From Aquimonas sp044377145 (GTDB lineage: Bacteria; Pseudomonadota; Gammaproteobacteria; Xanthomonadales; Xanthomonadaceae): a stretch of DNA of 64,000 nt. Positions 1-8,862 of the stretch are shown here, in pieces. The number at the start of each line of letters is the position of its first letter. Position 1 is the first letter of the stretch. A program made the translations under genes and the position numbers. The notes beneath the pieces are model-generated. The model had not been told where the DNA came from. It did no database searches and saw only the letters and a list, made by a program, of their open reading frames with translations. The stretch is taken from NCBI RefSeq assembly GCF_044377145.1, contig NZ_JBILJQ010000009.1, positions 1 to 64,000 on the forward strand, read 5' to 3'.

Positions 1-371
1 CGGCGGAAGATGTTTCTGGCGGGCGAACCCGCAACGGCTTTGGCATGGGAGTCTCCGAACAAAGCCGCCCTAGAATGAGAGATAACGTGCTGCGTCACTG
101 TCTCGTGGAGTGTAGGCGCGTAGGGCCCTGAACCTCTTGAGTCTGATGGGCTTCACACTCGTTGAGTTCGAAGGACTGACGCGCCACTTTTTTGCTTGCA
201 TGCACTTCATCGCCCATGCAGCTGCGACGTACGAGCTCGGCTCAATTCCTGTTATCTCGGTCCGATCCAGCGCGAGGCCGAGCGCGCTCTGCGCGCTCGA
301 GTGCGCGAGTTTGGGCGCAACGGTTGCCGACCTGCTTTACGGAACGCGGTTGGACCCTTCGCGTCAACTGT
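1..371. other. Intergenic stretch with no supported gene
   Basis: No convincing gene is visible on either strand. Short open frames exist but have no family resemblance, no clear ribosome binding site, and overlap one another. One frame begins with a chance GFTLVE string that resembles a type IV pilin cleavage site, but no long hydrophobic helix follows. The stretch lies downstream of the tRNA-Val terminator, so it may hold the end of a unit outside the window. Confidence 0.5.
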
Positions 372-407
372 CCGCGCAAAAACGAAAAGGCCACCGCAAG
401 GGTGGCC
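372..407 (-). terminator. Rho-independent terminator of the tRNA-Val gene
   Basis: On the minus strand a perfect 7-bp stem GGCCACC/GGTGGCC (389-407) with a five-base loop is followed by TTTTCGTTTTT. It starts 18 bases past the CCA end of the tRNA. Stem plus T-tract is the classic intrinsic terminator layout. Confidence 0.9.
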
Positions 408-424
408 TAAGTCGTTGAATCTCT

Positions 425-499
425 TGGTGGGCGGTGCAGGGATCGAACCTGCGACCCTTGCCGTGTGAAGGCAATGCTCTACCGCTGAGCTAACCGCCC
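425..499 (-). tRNA. tRNA-Val (anticodon CAC)
   Basis: A 75-base cloverleaf reads on the minus strand: acceptor GGGCGGT pairs with ACCGCCC, D stem GCTC/GAGC, anticodon stem TTGCC/GGCAA around loop TTCACAC, T stem GCAGG/CCTGC with loop TTCGATC, discriminator A and an encoded CCA. The anticodon CAC decodes the valine codon GUG. It begins 34 bases after the stop of the MFS gene on the same strand, so it may be read from that gene's transcript or from a promoter inside it, and it ends at the strong terminator downstream. Confidence 0.97.
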
Positions 500-533
500 G
501 AGCCGCGCATTCTGCACATCTGTGGCGGGCAGA

Positions 534-1703
534 TCAAGCCTGTGTAGTGGCAGCGGCCTGCGGACCAGCGAAGCGGCGCATCGCCGGCAGCAGGCCGAAG
601 GCGGCAAACAGCGCCGCCGCGGCGAAGGCCCACTGGCCGCCGCCGGCGTTCCATAACGAGCCCGCGATTACCGCGCCGAGCACGCCGCCGAGGCCCGAGC
701 CGAGGCTGTACATCAGACTTTGTGCGCCGATCCGGTCGGATTCGGGAAACAGCTCGACGATGCGCTGCATGCAGGCGACATGGAATGCGCCGAAGCCGAT
801 CGCGTGCGCGGCCTGCACCACGATCATCAGCGCCAGCGACTGCGGCATCACCGCAATCGCCAGCCAGCGCAGCACGGTGATGCCGAGCGCGATCTGCAGC
901 GTGCGGCTGGCGCTGACCCGGCGCAGCAGGCTGCCGGCATACATGAACAGGACGATCTCGGCGACCACGCCTAGTCCCCACAGCTGGCCGACCACGTCGG
1001 TGGTGTGGGCGTGGCGCTCCAGCTGCAGGGTGAAAAACAGGTAGTACGAACCGAAGCTGATCTGGGTCAGCATCACGATCGCGATGAAAGGCGCCACGCC
1101 GGGTCGCTTCAGCAGCTCCAGCAGGCTGGCGTGAACGACCGGTCCATCCGATTCAATGCGTCGCTGCGCGGGCAGTGCGTGGGTGATCAAGGCGGTGGCG
1201 ACTATTCCTGCGCCCATTACCCACGGCAAGTCTGGCGCCTGGCCGTGTTCAAGCAGCCAGCCGTAGCCGACCGCCAGCAGGATGAAGCCGAGTGAACCCC
1301 ATAGCCGCACCCGGCCGTAGTTGTGTTTGAGCGGACCCAGCCCGGCCAAGGTGAAGGCTTCGAGCTGCGGCAGGATGGCGTTGTAGAAGAGGCTGAAGAC
1401 TGCCATCGACACCATCAGCAGCCACAGGTGTTCGGCGCCGAAGAAGCCCAGAAACCCGACTGCCGAAGCCCACAGCCCGCCCAGCAACCATGCCTTTGGC
1501 CGGGCCGAGCCGCGGGCGAAATGGGCGAACAGCGGCGGGCCGAAGATCCGCGTGCCGTACCACAGCGCAAACAAGGCGCTGATAGCGAACGCACCGTGGC
1601 CGAGGCCTTCCATCCAGCGCGCGAAGTAGGGCGTGAACACGCCGATCGCGGCGTGGTAGCTGAAGTAGACGGCGGACAAACGCCAGTAGGGCAGGGTAGG
1701 CAT
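534..1703 (-). CDS. MFS transporter, HcaT-like (MFS_1_like family)
   Basis: A 389-residue polytopic inner-membrane protein with about twelve hydrophobic segments, the usual length of a major facilitator. The segment YGRVRLWGSLGF (around residue 129) and the N-terminal YFSYHAAIGVFTPYF resemble the HcaT/nucleoside-proton symporter branch related to LacY (MFS_1_like). Members are proton-driven uptake carriers. The true substrate cannot be read from sequence, and 3-phenylpropionate is only the name-giving case. The gene stands alone, divergent from the secreted protein at 1983 and upstream of the tRNA. Family assignment is firm; substrate is unknown. Confidence 0.85.
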   Translation of the reverse strand: MPTLPYWRLSAVYFSYHAAIGVFTPYFARWMEGLGHGAFAISALFALWYGTRIFGPPLFAHFARGSARPKAWLLGGLWASAVGFLGFFGAEHLWLLMVSMAVFSLFYNAILPQLEAFTLAGLGPLKHNYGRVRLWGSLGFILLAVGYGWLLEHGQAPDLPWVMGAGIVATALITHALPAQRRIESDGPVVHASLLELLKRPGVAPFIAIVMLTQISFGSYYLFFTLQLERHAHTTDVVGQLWGLGVVAEIVLFMYAGSLLRRVSASRTLQIALGITVLRWLAIAVMPQSLALMIVVQAAHAIGFGAFHVACMQRIVELFPESDRIGAQSLMYSLGSGLGGVLGAVIAGSLWNAGGGQWAFAAAALFAAFGLLPAMRRFAGPQAAATTQA

Positions 1704-1982
1704 CGCGCATTATCCGCTGGCGCGTGCGGCTTGGAATCCTCCTGAAGTCGCGCTTGTGTTCGATCGCCATCACGTTTTGGCGGGATCGAACCGGGTCGAG
1801 CGTCCGGAGTTCTCCCGAAGCTGCCCACTCGCCCGCGCGTGCTTGCCCATCTTCTTCCCCGCTTGTTCCTCGACCGCAGTGGTTCAGCCACATAGCGTCT
1901 GGGCCGCTGCAATCCCGCAGCGAATCCAGCCTGCAGCCCCGCCTACGGAGGCACGGGCTGCACTTATCCGGGAGCTTGATCC
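1704..1982. other. Divergent intergenic region between MFS gene and secreted-protein gene
   Basis: 279 bases separate two start codons facing away from each other, so both promoters should lie here. A GGGAGC element sits about seven bases before the plus-strand ATG at 1983. I see no clean sigma-70 hexamer pair or operator palindrome. Confidence 0.4.
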
Positions 1983-3599
1983 ATGCGCCGTATCACCCAT
2001 CCTCAACGAATCCTGTGGACCCTTGGCAGCCTGTTCGCGCTGCTGGGCTCGCCCCTGGTCATTGCCCAGAGCGAGGGCGGTGAATCCGAACAGCGGACCG
2101 TCTCCGCCAGCCTGATGGACGTGCTGGAAGGCTGGTCCGATCCGGTGACCGGCATCGAGGAGTTCGCCTTCGAGCAGCACCCCGAACTGATCGACGCCTA
2201 TGCCGCAGCCTTGAGCCGGCTGTACGGCGGTCGCCCCCTGCTCGAGCACGTGGCCAAGACCTATCCGTCGGCCTACGCCGAGATCACGGCCGAGCTGCCG
2301 CGCGAATCCCAGACCGACGCCGAAGTGCTGGCTTGGCTGATGTCCGCGCGAGAAGCCGACTACATCGCGCTGCAGCGGGAGCCGGCCGTGCGCGCCGCCG
2401 GTCTGGTGTTCGCCGAATTTGCAGCACGTGCGTATCCGCACATCGTGGCTGAAGTGGAGCGCGGCGCAGCCAGCCCGGCCAGCCGCGGCGTGGCCCTGCT
2501 TGACTACGTCGAGGAACTGCGCGACCCGGAGCTCAGCGCCGAAGCGCGCCGCCTGATCGGCACCATCAAGCCTTGGCCACTCAAGCCCTGCGCCTGTTGG
2601 ACCGTGTTGACCTTCCCGCACCAGCCTGACCCGTGGCAGACCGAGGTCAACCAGAACCACAACAGCAGCTGGGGCTGGCCGGTCAAGAAGGTGCAGCAGA
2701 TGAACTACAGCGTGACCGCCCGCGGCGCAGCGAAGGACATCAACTTCTATCGCCGCAGCCGCCACCACACCTGGGAGGTCGACCGCATCAAGGGCACCAA
2801 CTACAGCCACATGCGGGTTCGAATGCTGTGCACCCAGAACGGCCAGCCCGGCGGCGTGGAATGCTCCGGCCAGAGCTGCCGGGGTGACCTTGCCGTACGC
2901 GTGGCCTATGCCAGCCGCGTTGGCCAACAGGTGGCCTACGGCGGCCCGTGGTCGAAAGAGGCACGCGCCGTCGCCTCGGACTTGGCCCAGCTGAAGTACG
3001 ATCCGCCCGGCGCAGCGCCGATGACCACCCTGTTCTCCAAGGGCGTCGCGGTGTCCGGATTTACCGCCACCAACTGGAACTCGGCCGCGATCATCCAGGT
3101 GCTGACCACTGCCGCCCAGGTCGGCCTCACGGTGGCCAATGACGGCTCGGCCGCCGGCGCCCTGCTGGAGGGCAATCTGGTGAACGAAACCATCACTGCC
3201 CTGTTCGGCCTGATCAAGCGCGAGGGCAACCAGAGCAGCCACCACCAGGACATGTTCGTCGCCTGGGACACCGCCAACACCGCGCCGATCAGCCTGGTGC
3301 CGAATCAGACCCATCTGTTCGAGCTGGATACGATGGCCAAGGTCTACGGCCGCGGCTACGGTGGCGACAGCCATAGCTGGGGCAATGTCGACAGCTCGGC
3401 CTACCTGGCGGCAGTCACCCGCAACTACGTCTGCAGCGCGGGCACCAGCGCACCCACCCCGCGCGCCCACTGGTTCTGGGCGACCAGCGGCACCCCGCAC
3501 AGCAGCACGACCATCCAGAACCTGGTGCGCAACTACGTGCAGGTGGAACTGGGCGTGCTGCCGACGAATGTCTCGCAGCAGGTCGGGCAGTTCCCGTGA
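1983..3599 (+). CDS. Secreted protein of unknown function (538 aa)
   Basis: Begins with a signal peptide: positive MRRITHPQR, a hydrophobic core, and a likely cut after VIAQ (about residue 29). The next 170 residues look helical and acidic. The rest is rich in Trp, His, Tyr, Asn and Cys, with several Cys residues clustered near residues 199-305, so disulfides are plausible after export. I recognise no domain, metal site or catalytic motif. It stands alone between a divergent transporter and a strong downstream hairpin, so it is monocistronic. The start is supported by GGGAGC about seven bases upstream. Codon use resembles its neighbours. Function is not assigned. Confidence 0.8.
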   Translation: MRRITHPQRILWTLGSLFALLGSPLVIAQSEGGESEQRTVSASLMDVLEGWSDPVTGIEEFAFEQHPELIDAYAAALSRLYGGRPLLEHVAKTYPSAYAEITAELPRESQTDAEVLAWLMSAREADYIALQREPAVRAAGLVFAEFAARAYPHIVAEVERGAASPASRGVALLDYVEELRDPELSAEARRLIGTIKPWPLKPCACWTVLTFPHQPDPWQTEVNQNHNSSWGWPVKKVQQMNYSVTARGAAKDINFYRRSRHHTWEVDRIKGTNYSHMRVRMLCTQNGQPGGVECSGQSCRGDLAVRVAYASRVGQQVAYGGPWSKEARAVASDLAQLKYDPPGAAPMTTLFSKGVAVSGFTATNWNSAAIIQVLTTAAQVGLTVANDGSAAGALLEGNLVNETITALFGLIKREGNQSSHHQDMFVAWDTANTAPISLVPNQTHLFELDTMAKVYGRGYGGDSHSWGNVDSSAYLAAVTRNYVCSAGTSAPTPRAHWFWATSGTPHSSTTIQNLVRNYVQVELGVLPTNVSQQVGQFP

Positions 3600-3628
3600 T
3601 CTGACGACGTGAGCATGTAGTAGTGGAA

Positions 3629-3655
3629 GCGCGGCCCGGCACTGCCGGGCCGCGC
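3629..3655 (+). terminator. Strong hairpin after the secreted-protein gene
   Basis: Perfect inverted repeat GCGCGGCCCGG / CCGGGCCGCGC with a five-base loop, 29 bases after the stop at 3599, followed by TGTTGTGT. The T-tract is weak but the stem is very stable, so it probably terminates the preceding gene. Confidence 0.7.
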
Positions 3656-3881
3656 TGTTGTGTGCAGGTGAAGCACGGATCGCCACGCTGGGGCGGGCCT
3701 GCGCCTTGATGAAGCGTTGCGCATGGGGATCTAGGCAGGCAGCGCGTTGCCGGGCATACGCCTTCGCCGGCAGTTGCTATGCTTTCGACGCCTCGTCGTT
3801 TGGCAGCGACTTCGCGCGGAAGTGATCTGCGCTTGCGTCGCACGAGCTGTGCGTGCTCTAGCCTTGGAATGCCCGTCGCCT

Positions 3882-4982
3882 ATGCCTGTTGTTCGGATGC
3901 TTGTGCTGTTTTTCGCTTGCTGCTCGGCATGCGCGCTGGTGATCTGGCCGCATCGCGGTGGCGAGCTTGTCGCGGCGAGTTCGCGCGCCTTGCTGAACCC
4001 CACGGTTGAATCCTTGGCCTTGCCCATAGCAAGCGGGCAGGGATACGCGATGGTGCAGCTGGACACCTCGGACGTCGACGCCGCCGATTGGGCGTTCCTG
4101 GAGCTGGAAGTGCAGGCGATGCCTCGCACACACAGCCTGATGCTCTCGATCACCCAGGGCGGTCAGCGCGATCAGCGTGTACTGCCCCAGGGGCGGCATG
4201 TGTTCCCGCTACGGCGAATGCCGTCGTGGACGGGAACAGCGCCGACCCTCTCCTTCCTGCTCGTGCCCGACTCCAAGCTTGCGATCGCGGCGGCTCCCGC
4301 CGCGCAGGTGCAGATCAGCGCGGTGCGACTGCTGTCCGGCGGCCTGTGGAGCGCTTGGCGGACCAGTCTGTCGGAGTGGTTCGCCTACCGTCCCTGGCTG
4401 GCGTCGTCGATCAATGGCGAGGGCGCGGCCTACGCCGGGCGCGGCGGGCCATCCTTGCCGCTACTCGTATTTCTTTGCGCTGTCTGTGCCGTATGCCTGG
4501 CGCCAGCGCCGCGGCTGCGCTGGATCGCGCCTGTTGCGGTGGGCGGCTGGATGGTTCTGTATCTGCCGCATCTCGCCCAGTTGACCGGTCGCAGTATCGA
4601 GCTGCACACGCAGGCGACGGTGGCCGAGGCGAGCGGTGGGCTGCAGCTGCATGCCCGCCTTGCCGGTCTGGTCGCGGGCGCTCGTCCTAGTATCAATGCA
4701 CTGCAGGCAGGTGTGCCGCTGGCGGTCTGGTCGAGCGACCACACCAGTCTTCAGTACATGCCCTACCTGTTGACCGACGTGCCGGCCGCACGTTTGCCCG
4801 ATATCGCTGCCTTGGCCCTGCTTGCGCCGGGGGCCGAGCTCGTCCTGCTGGTGATCGAGCCTGACCACCTGCCGCCTGAGGCGCCGGATCTCGACTTGAG
4901 AGCGGCAGGGGTTCCCCTGCAGCAGCAGACGCTCTACCGGGCGCCGGATGTTCGACTGCTGCGACTGCGGAGGCCCGCATGA
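3882..4982 (+). CDS. Membrane-anchored protein of unknown function, partner of the GT-C-like protein
   Basis: About 366 residues from the ATG at 3882; the frame is open further upstream but only with TTG/GTG codons, so the start is uncertain. The protein opens with a transmembrane segment (MLVLFFACCSACALVIW), has a beta-rich periplasmic-looking part (residues 25-160), then two more hydrophobic segments near 190-225. The C-terminal 130 residues look soluble. Its stop overlaps the next start as ATGA, so the two products are made together and probably act together, perhaps in envelope glycan assembly. No known family recognised. Confidence 0.65.
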   Translation: MPVVRMLVLFFACCSACALVIWPHRGGELVAASSRALLNPTVESLALPIASGQGYAMVQLDTSDVDAADWAFLELEVQAMPRTHSLMLSITQGGQRDQRVLPQGRHVFPLRRMPSWTGTAPTLSFLLVPDSKLAIAAAPAAQVQISAVRLLSGGLWSAWRTSLSEWFAYRPWLASSINGEGAAYAGRGGPSLPLLVFLCAVCAVCLAPAPRLRWIAPVAVGGWMVLYLPHLAQLTGRSIELHTQATVAEASGGLQLHARLAGLVAGARPSINALQAGVPLAVWSSDHTSLQYMPYLLTDVPAARLPDIAALALLAPGAELVLLVIEPDHLPPEAPDLDLRAAGVPLQQQTLYRAPDVRLLRLRRPA

Positions 4983-6508
4983 CCGGGCTTGCAGTACTGG
5001 TTGCCTTGTTCGCCCCCGCCGGCTTGGCCGCCGCTTGCCTGGCCGCCCTCGGCCCGCGTCCGCGCACACTTCACGACTGGGTCTGGCTGTGGAGCTGTGG
5101 AGCCTTGGTCGGTATGGTTGTGCTTGGCGCCTGCTTGCCCCGCCTGGGTCTGGCGCCGCAGTCAGCGTTCGCGATGCTGATTGGGCCGCTGCTGTTCATC
5201 GCCTTCGGCGTGTGGGCACTGGCGGTATGGCGTTGGCAGCGCGAGCTCAGGCTTGTGCCGCCGCCGGCGCTTGGTTCAGTGCTTGATCAGCACGTGCCGC
5301 GCTGGCATGGCCTGCTGTGGGCGCTGCTGGGCGTGCAGGTGCTGCTGATCATCCATCAAGCGCTCGGCCTGCCCACCGTGCCCTGGGATGCCTGGACCAC
5401 CTGGCTGGCGCGCGCGCAGGCATGGTTTTTGCTGAACGAATATCGCGCCCCGGCAGATTTCGCCGAATGGCTGGCCGCGCCCACTCGAACGCTGCCGGTG
5501 CACGCACCCGACTATCCCGACGCGGTAGCGGGCATCGCGGTGTGGATGGCAAGCGCCGCAGGCGCATGGCACACCGGCGCCGTGCACGCAGCTTGGCCGC
5601 TGGCGTGGTTGGCCACGCTTGGCGCCCTGTGGAGCGGGCTGAGGCGTGCCCAGCTTGGCGCCAGCCTGGCGCTGGCTGCCACCTTCGCCTTCGCCAGCCT
5701 GCCGATGCTGAGCGCGCACGCGGCGCTCGCTGGCTACGCCGATCTGTGGATCTGCACGCTGGTGCTGGTGGCGGCGCTGGCGATGGTGCACGGCTGCAGC
5801 GGCGAAGCGCGCCCAGACTCCTGGGTGCTGGCCGTGGCCTGCCTGCTGCTGATGCCCTTGGTCAAGCGCGAAGGCTTGGTGTGGATGCTGATCCTGGCGC
5901 TGGCCTGCAGCTATGCCTGGTCGCCCGTAAAGCTGCGGCGCTGGGTGTTTGGCGCTGCGGCCTTGACGGCCATCCTTGCGGTTTTCGTGCTGCCGTTCTG
6001 GCCGCTGCGGCTTGATCTGCCCCTGCTGGGGCCGCTGGTGATCGGCGGCGGACAGCTGCAGATCGGCAGCTGGCTGAGTACTCCGCTCAGCCCCTATCCG
6101 GTGCTGCCCGAACTGGCTTGGACGCTGTTCGTGTTGCCGCATTGGAATCTGCTCTGGTTCGCGCTGCCGCTGCTGGTGATCGCGGGGCGCTGGGCGACGC
6201 CGGTGGCCGCGGACGGCGCGCGCGTGCAGAGACTGTTGTGGGCGGGCAGTCTGATCGGTCTGGTGTTCCTGGTGCTGCTGTTCGGTTTTACCGACAACGC
6301 CCGCTGGGTGCAGAACCTGACCAGCATCAACCGCATCCTGCTGCAGTGGCTGCCGCTGCCCTTGCTGGCGGTGGTCTGGCAGTGGCGAGGCTGGCGCCCG
6401 CGCCGTCCTCACACGATCACCGCGATATCGCCCGAAGCCTCCGCCGGTTCAGGCGCAGATCAATCTGCCGATGCTCGGGTTGCCGCCTCGGCCAGCGCTT
6501 CCTCGTAG
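4979..6508 (+). CDS. Polytopic membrane protein, probable GT-C (GT39-like) glycosyltransferase
   Basis: A 509-residue protein with about eleven to twelve hydrophobic segments. The first large loop carries VPWDAWTTWLARAQAW (around residues 133-148), an acidic/Trp loop of the kind found in GT-C enzymes that use polyprenyl-phosphate sugars. This supports, but does not prove, a periplasmic glycosyltransferase. It is translationally coupled (ATGA) to the membrane protein before it. Its 3' end overlaps the end of the convergent GT4 gene by 49 bases. Donor and acceptor are unknown; it could act on the neighbouring surface polysaccharide. Confidence 0.6.
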   Translation: MTGLAVLVALFAPAGLAAACLAALGPRPRTLHDWVWLWSCGALVGMVVLGACLPRLGLAPQSAFAMLIGPLLFIAFGVWALAVWRWQRELRLVPPPALGSVLDQHVPRWHGLLWALLGVQVLLIIHQALGLPTVPWDAWTTWLARAQAWFLLNEYRAPADFAEWLAAPTRTLPVHAPDYPDAVAGIAVWMASAAGAWHTGAVHAAWPLAWLATLGALWSGLRRAQLGASLALAATFAFASLPMLSAHAALAGYADLWICTLVLVAALAMVHGCSGEARPDSWVLAVACLLLMPLVKREGLVWMLILALACSYAWSPVKLRRWVFGAAALTAILAVFVLPFWPLRLDLPLLGPLVIGGGQLQIGSWLSTPLSPYPVLPELAWTLFVLPHWNLLWFALPLLVIAGRWATPVAADGARVQRLLWAGSLIGLVFLVLLFGFTDNARWVQNLTSINRILLQWLPLPLLAVVWQWRGWRPRRPHTITAISPEASAGSGADQSADARVAASASASS

Positions 6509-7632
6509 ATCGCGCGCAGCGCCGTGGCGCACTGCCCGATCCGGAACAGCGCGTCGAAGCGTACGCGGCCGGCCTGGCCAAGCCGCAGCCGCAGCTCGGG
6601 CTGCAGTGCCAGGGTATTCAAGGCCGCCGCCAGCGCATCTGCATCGCCCGGCGGCACCTGCAGCGCGCTGATGCCGTCGGCGACCACCGCATTGACGCCC
6701 GAACCCGGGATACGGCTCGCCACCACAGCGCGGCCGGCCCGCATCGCTTCCAGCAGCACCAGCCCAAACGACTCGGCACGGTCCAGCGAGGGCAGGCAGA
6801 ACACATCGCAGTCGCCAAGCGCGCGGATCAGGCGGGCATCGTCCACCTGGCCCGACAGGCTGACGCGATCCGCCAGTCCAAGCGCATCGACCAATCGCCG
6901 CAGCTCCGCCTCGCCTTCGCCGCTGCCGATCAACTGCAAACGCGCTTGCGGCACCTGCACCAGCGCGCGCAGCAGATGTTCGAAGCCCTTGTAGTAGGTG
7001 AGACGCCCGATCGCGAGAATGCGTAGTGCGTCGGCCGCGGGAGGCTCTGGCAAGGGCATGCCGGGCAGGTCGGGCATGCCCAGCGGCAGCACCCGGCAGC
7101 GCGGCAGATGCGGCTGCAGACTGGTGCTTGACTCCAGATAATCGACCGACGACACCACGATCCGGCGCGCGCGGCGCAGCACCGCCTGCTCAGGCAGGGC
7201 ATAGGCGCCACGCAGCCGGCGCAGCAGCCAGCGCGGCATGTCATGGGGCACGTCGGCCTGCCACTGGATCACCCAGGGCAGCCTGCGCGCGGACGGCAGC
7301 AGCAGCGCGTGGAATGCCGACAAGTTGGGCAGATGCAGGTGCAGCAGGTCGGGCTGGAAGCGCCGGATCGCCTGGCTGAGGCGCAGCGGGAATTCGGCAC
7401 TCAGTGGAACGAACAGGGCCTCGGCCAGCACGCGCGCCTGGTAGACGGGCGCTTGCAGGGGATCCGCTGGACGACTGCTCGGTGCTGCAATCCGGCTGGC
7501 ATGCACCAGCGCAGCACTGGCAAGCCCGCTCTGGGTTTGCGCACGCATCAGATCATCAAGAAAGCGCTCCATGCCGCCCGGATGAGGCGGCAGGTACTTG
7601 CCGACATGCAGTACACGAATCGGTCTCAACAT
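6460..7632 (-). CDS. Glycosyltransferase family 4 (GT-B fold)
   Basis: A 390-residue cytoplasmic retaining glycosyltransferase. The N-terminal VLHVGKYLPPHPGGMERF holds the glycine-rich acceptor loop, and the C-terminal half has the E-x7-E donor site in RAESFGLVLLEAMRAG. The start was set at MLRPIRVLHVGKY because the upstream open frame has no family resemblance. It is the last gene of a minus-strand trio with the DUF2304 protein and GT2, 19 bases after the former. It probably adds a sugar from a nucleotide donor during polysaccharide assembly. Donor identity is not readable. Its 3' end overlaps the convergent membrane-protein gene. Confidence 0.88.
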   Translation of the reverse strand: MLRPIRVLHVGKYLPPHPGGMERFLDDLMRAQTQSGLASAALVHASRIAAPSSRPADPLQAPVYQARVLAEALFVPLSAEFPLRLSQAIRRFQPDLLHLHLPNLSAFHALLLPSARRLPWVIQWQADVPHDMPRWLLRRLRGAYALPEQAVLRRARRIVVSSVDYLESSTSLQPHLPRCRVLPLGMPDLPGMPLPEPPAADALRILAIGRLTYYKGFEHLLRALVQVPQARLQLIGSGEGEAELRRLVDALGLADRVSLSGQVDDARLIRALGDCDVFCLPSLDRAESFGLVLLEAMRAGRAVVASRIPGSGVNAVVADGISALQVPPGDADALAAALNTLALQPELRLRLGQAGRVRFDALFRIGQCATALRAIYEEALAEAATRASAD

Positions 7633-7651
7633 GGTCTGAGCGGAGTGTCGT

Positions 7652-8062
7652 TCAGTGCTCGTCGCGGCCGACACCATCCGCGGAGCTCGCGGACGCATTC
7701 GAGTCAGCCCGCACGGACTGACGCTTGCCGAACTGCTGCAGCTCAAGATCAAGCATCGCCACCCGCTGCACCAGGCGTCGCATTTCCTGCTCGCGCTGCG
7801 AGGACTGCACGTCCTGCGCGAGTGCTTTCAGCGCCATCAGGATCAAGCCAATGAAGGCGACCAGCATCGGCGGATAGCTCACGCCGAACCACAATCCGAT
7901 CGTGTCTGCCCAGCCCGGGAAAACGCCAATGGCCAGACCGGCCGCACCCAGCACCAGCCAACCCACCGCCAGACGCCCGTGCAGGGCACCGCGGCGCACC
8001 AGCGCAAGCACGCCCAAAAACAGCACCAGGCCCAACGCGGCCGACGTGATCGAAAGTGTCAT
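7652..8062 (-). CDS. DUF2304-family small membrane protein
   Basis: A 136-residue protein with three hydrophobic helices (about residues 5-20, 30-48, 56-75) followed by a charged, probably coiled-coil tail. This is the DUF2304 architecture, a family usually found beside GT2 glycosyltransferases of the DPM1/polyprenyl type. It overlaps the GT2 stop by ATGA (8059-8062), so it is probably made in stoichiometry with that enzyme and may anchor it or help move the lipid-linked sugar. The role is inferred from context only. Confidence 0.8.
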   Translation of the reverse strand: MTLSITSAALGLVLFLGVLALVRRGALHGRLAVGWLVLGAAGLAIGVFPGWADTIGLWFGVSYPPMLVAFIGLILMALKALAQDVQSSQREQEMRRLVQRVAMLDLELQQFGKRQSVRADSNASASSADGVGRDEH

Positions 8063-8796
8063 GGCCGGCCGCTTGTCGCGCGTTGTTTGAGCATCGGCCA
8101 GGCCAGGCACAGCACAGTGGTCTGCAGAAGATAGCCGCCGACCTTCCACCACGACGAAAACACATGCGACTTGCCGACCCCACGCGGGTGCATCGGCGCC
8201 GGCACTTCAGCGATGCCCAAGCCTGCGCGCCGCAGCAGCAACAGGACGCCCAGATCCTGATAGTCGAGCAGGGATGCTTGGGCCGACGCGGCCTGTTCGA
8301 TCGCCCGCTGGCCGTAGATGCGCATGCCCGAGGTCACGTCTTCAAGTTTCAGGCCGGTCAACACGCGAAACCAGCGGGTGGCGCCGCGCCGAGCCCAGCT
8401 GAGGCGTTCCGGGTACACACCGATGACCATATCGACACCGTCCTGGCGTGCTGCGGTGAGCATTGCCGGCAGGTGCTCGGGCTGGTGCTGACCATCCGCA
8501 TCCAGCGTGCACACGTAGCGATAACCCTTGCGCTGGGCCCATCGTAGCCCCGCTTGGGTGGCCAGCCAGGCGCCGCAGCGAAGCGGCAGCTCCATCACCT
8601 CCGCACCGGCAGCGCGAGCGCGCACAACGGTGTCGTCGGTGCTCGAATCCGAGACCACCAGCACGTCGCGGATGCCTTGTTGCTGCACGGCGACTATCAC
8701 CCCCTGTATGCTTGCGCCCTCGTTGAAAGCCGGCAATACCGCCAGTGTCTGCGTGGCAACAGGATCGGCTGGCGATGTTGATAAATGAATGGGCAT
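8059..8796 (-). CDS. Glycosyltransferase family 2, DPM1/polyprenyl-phosphate type
   Basis: A 245-residue GT-A enzyme. Residues near the start show the LAVLPAFNEG motif. A DSSTDDT donor loop and the metal-binding CTLDADGQH follow, and the downstream DVTSGMRIY part is typical of the dolichol-phosphate mannosyltransferase-like group. The start ATG at 8796 precedes MPIHLSTSP; a longer frame upstream shows no homology and runs antisense through wzm. It is the first gene of the minus-strand trio and sits 66 bases from the divergent wzm start, so a two-way promoter is expected. It probably makes or transfers a polyprenyl-linked sugar together with the DUF2304 protein. Confidence 0.87.
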   Translation of the reverse strand: MPIHLSTSPADPVATQTLAVLPAFNEGASIQGVIVAVQQQGIRDVLVVSDSSTDDTVVRARAAGAEVMELPLRCGAWLATQAGLRWAQRKGYRYVCTLDADGQHQPEHLPAMLTAARQDGVDMVIGVYPERLSWARRGATRWFRVLTGLKLEDVTSGMRIYGQRAIEQAASAQASLLDYQDLGVLLLLRRAGLGIAEVPAPMHPRGVGKSHVFSSWWKVGGYLLQTTVLCLAWPMLKQRATSGRP

Positions 8797-8862
8797 GGCG
8801 GCGCGAATGATACCGGAAGCAACTTCCGACGCGCCTGCTGGCTTCCTCGATACGGATTTCGA
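8797..8862. promoter_or_regulatory. Short divergent promoter region between GT2 and wzm
   Basis: Only 66 bases lie between the two divergent start codons, so promoters for both the glycosyltransferase trio and the O-antigen exporter run must overlap here or inside the coding ends. No clean -35/-10 pair is evident. Confidence 0.35.

Noticed and set aside
137..418. Short frame starting MSLMGFTLVE, like a type IV pilin cleavage site
   Set aside because: The match is six residues only; no 20-residue hydrophobic helix follows and it overlaps the tRNA terminator.
425..499. tRNA-Val as an integration site for a mobile element
   Set aside because: No integrase gene or repeated 3' tRNA end is seen within the window.
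1884..3686. 600-residue frame on the minus strand opposite the secreted-protein gene
   Set aside because: It has no family resemblance and runs antisense to a gene with a signal peptide, ribosome site and terminator. Long antisense frames are common in G+C-rich DNA.
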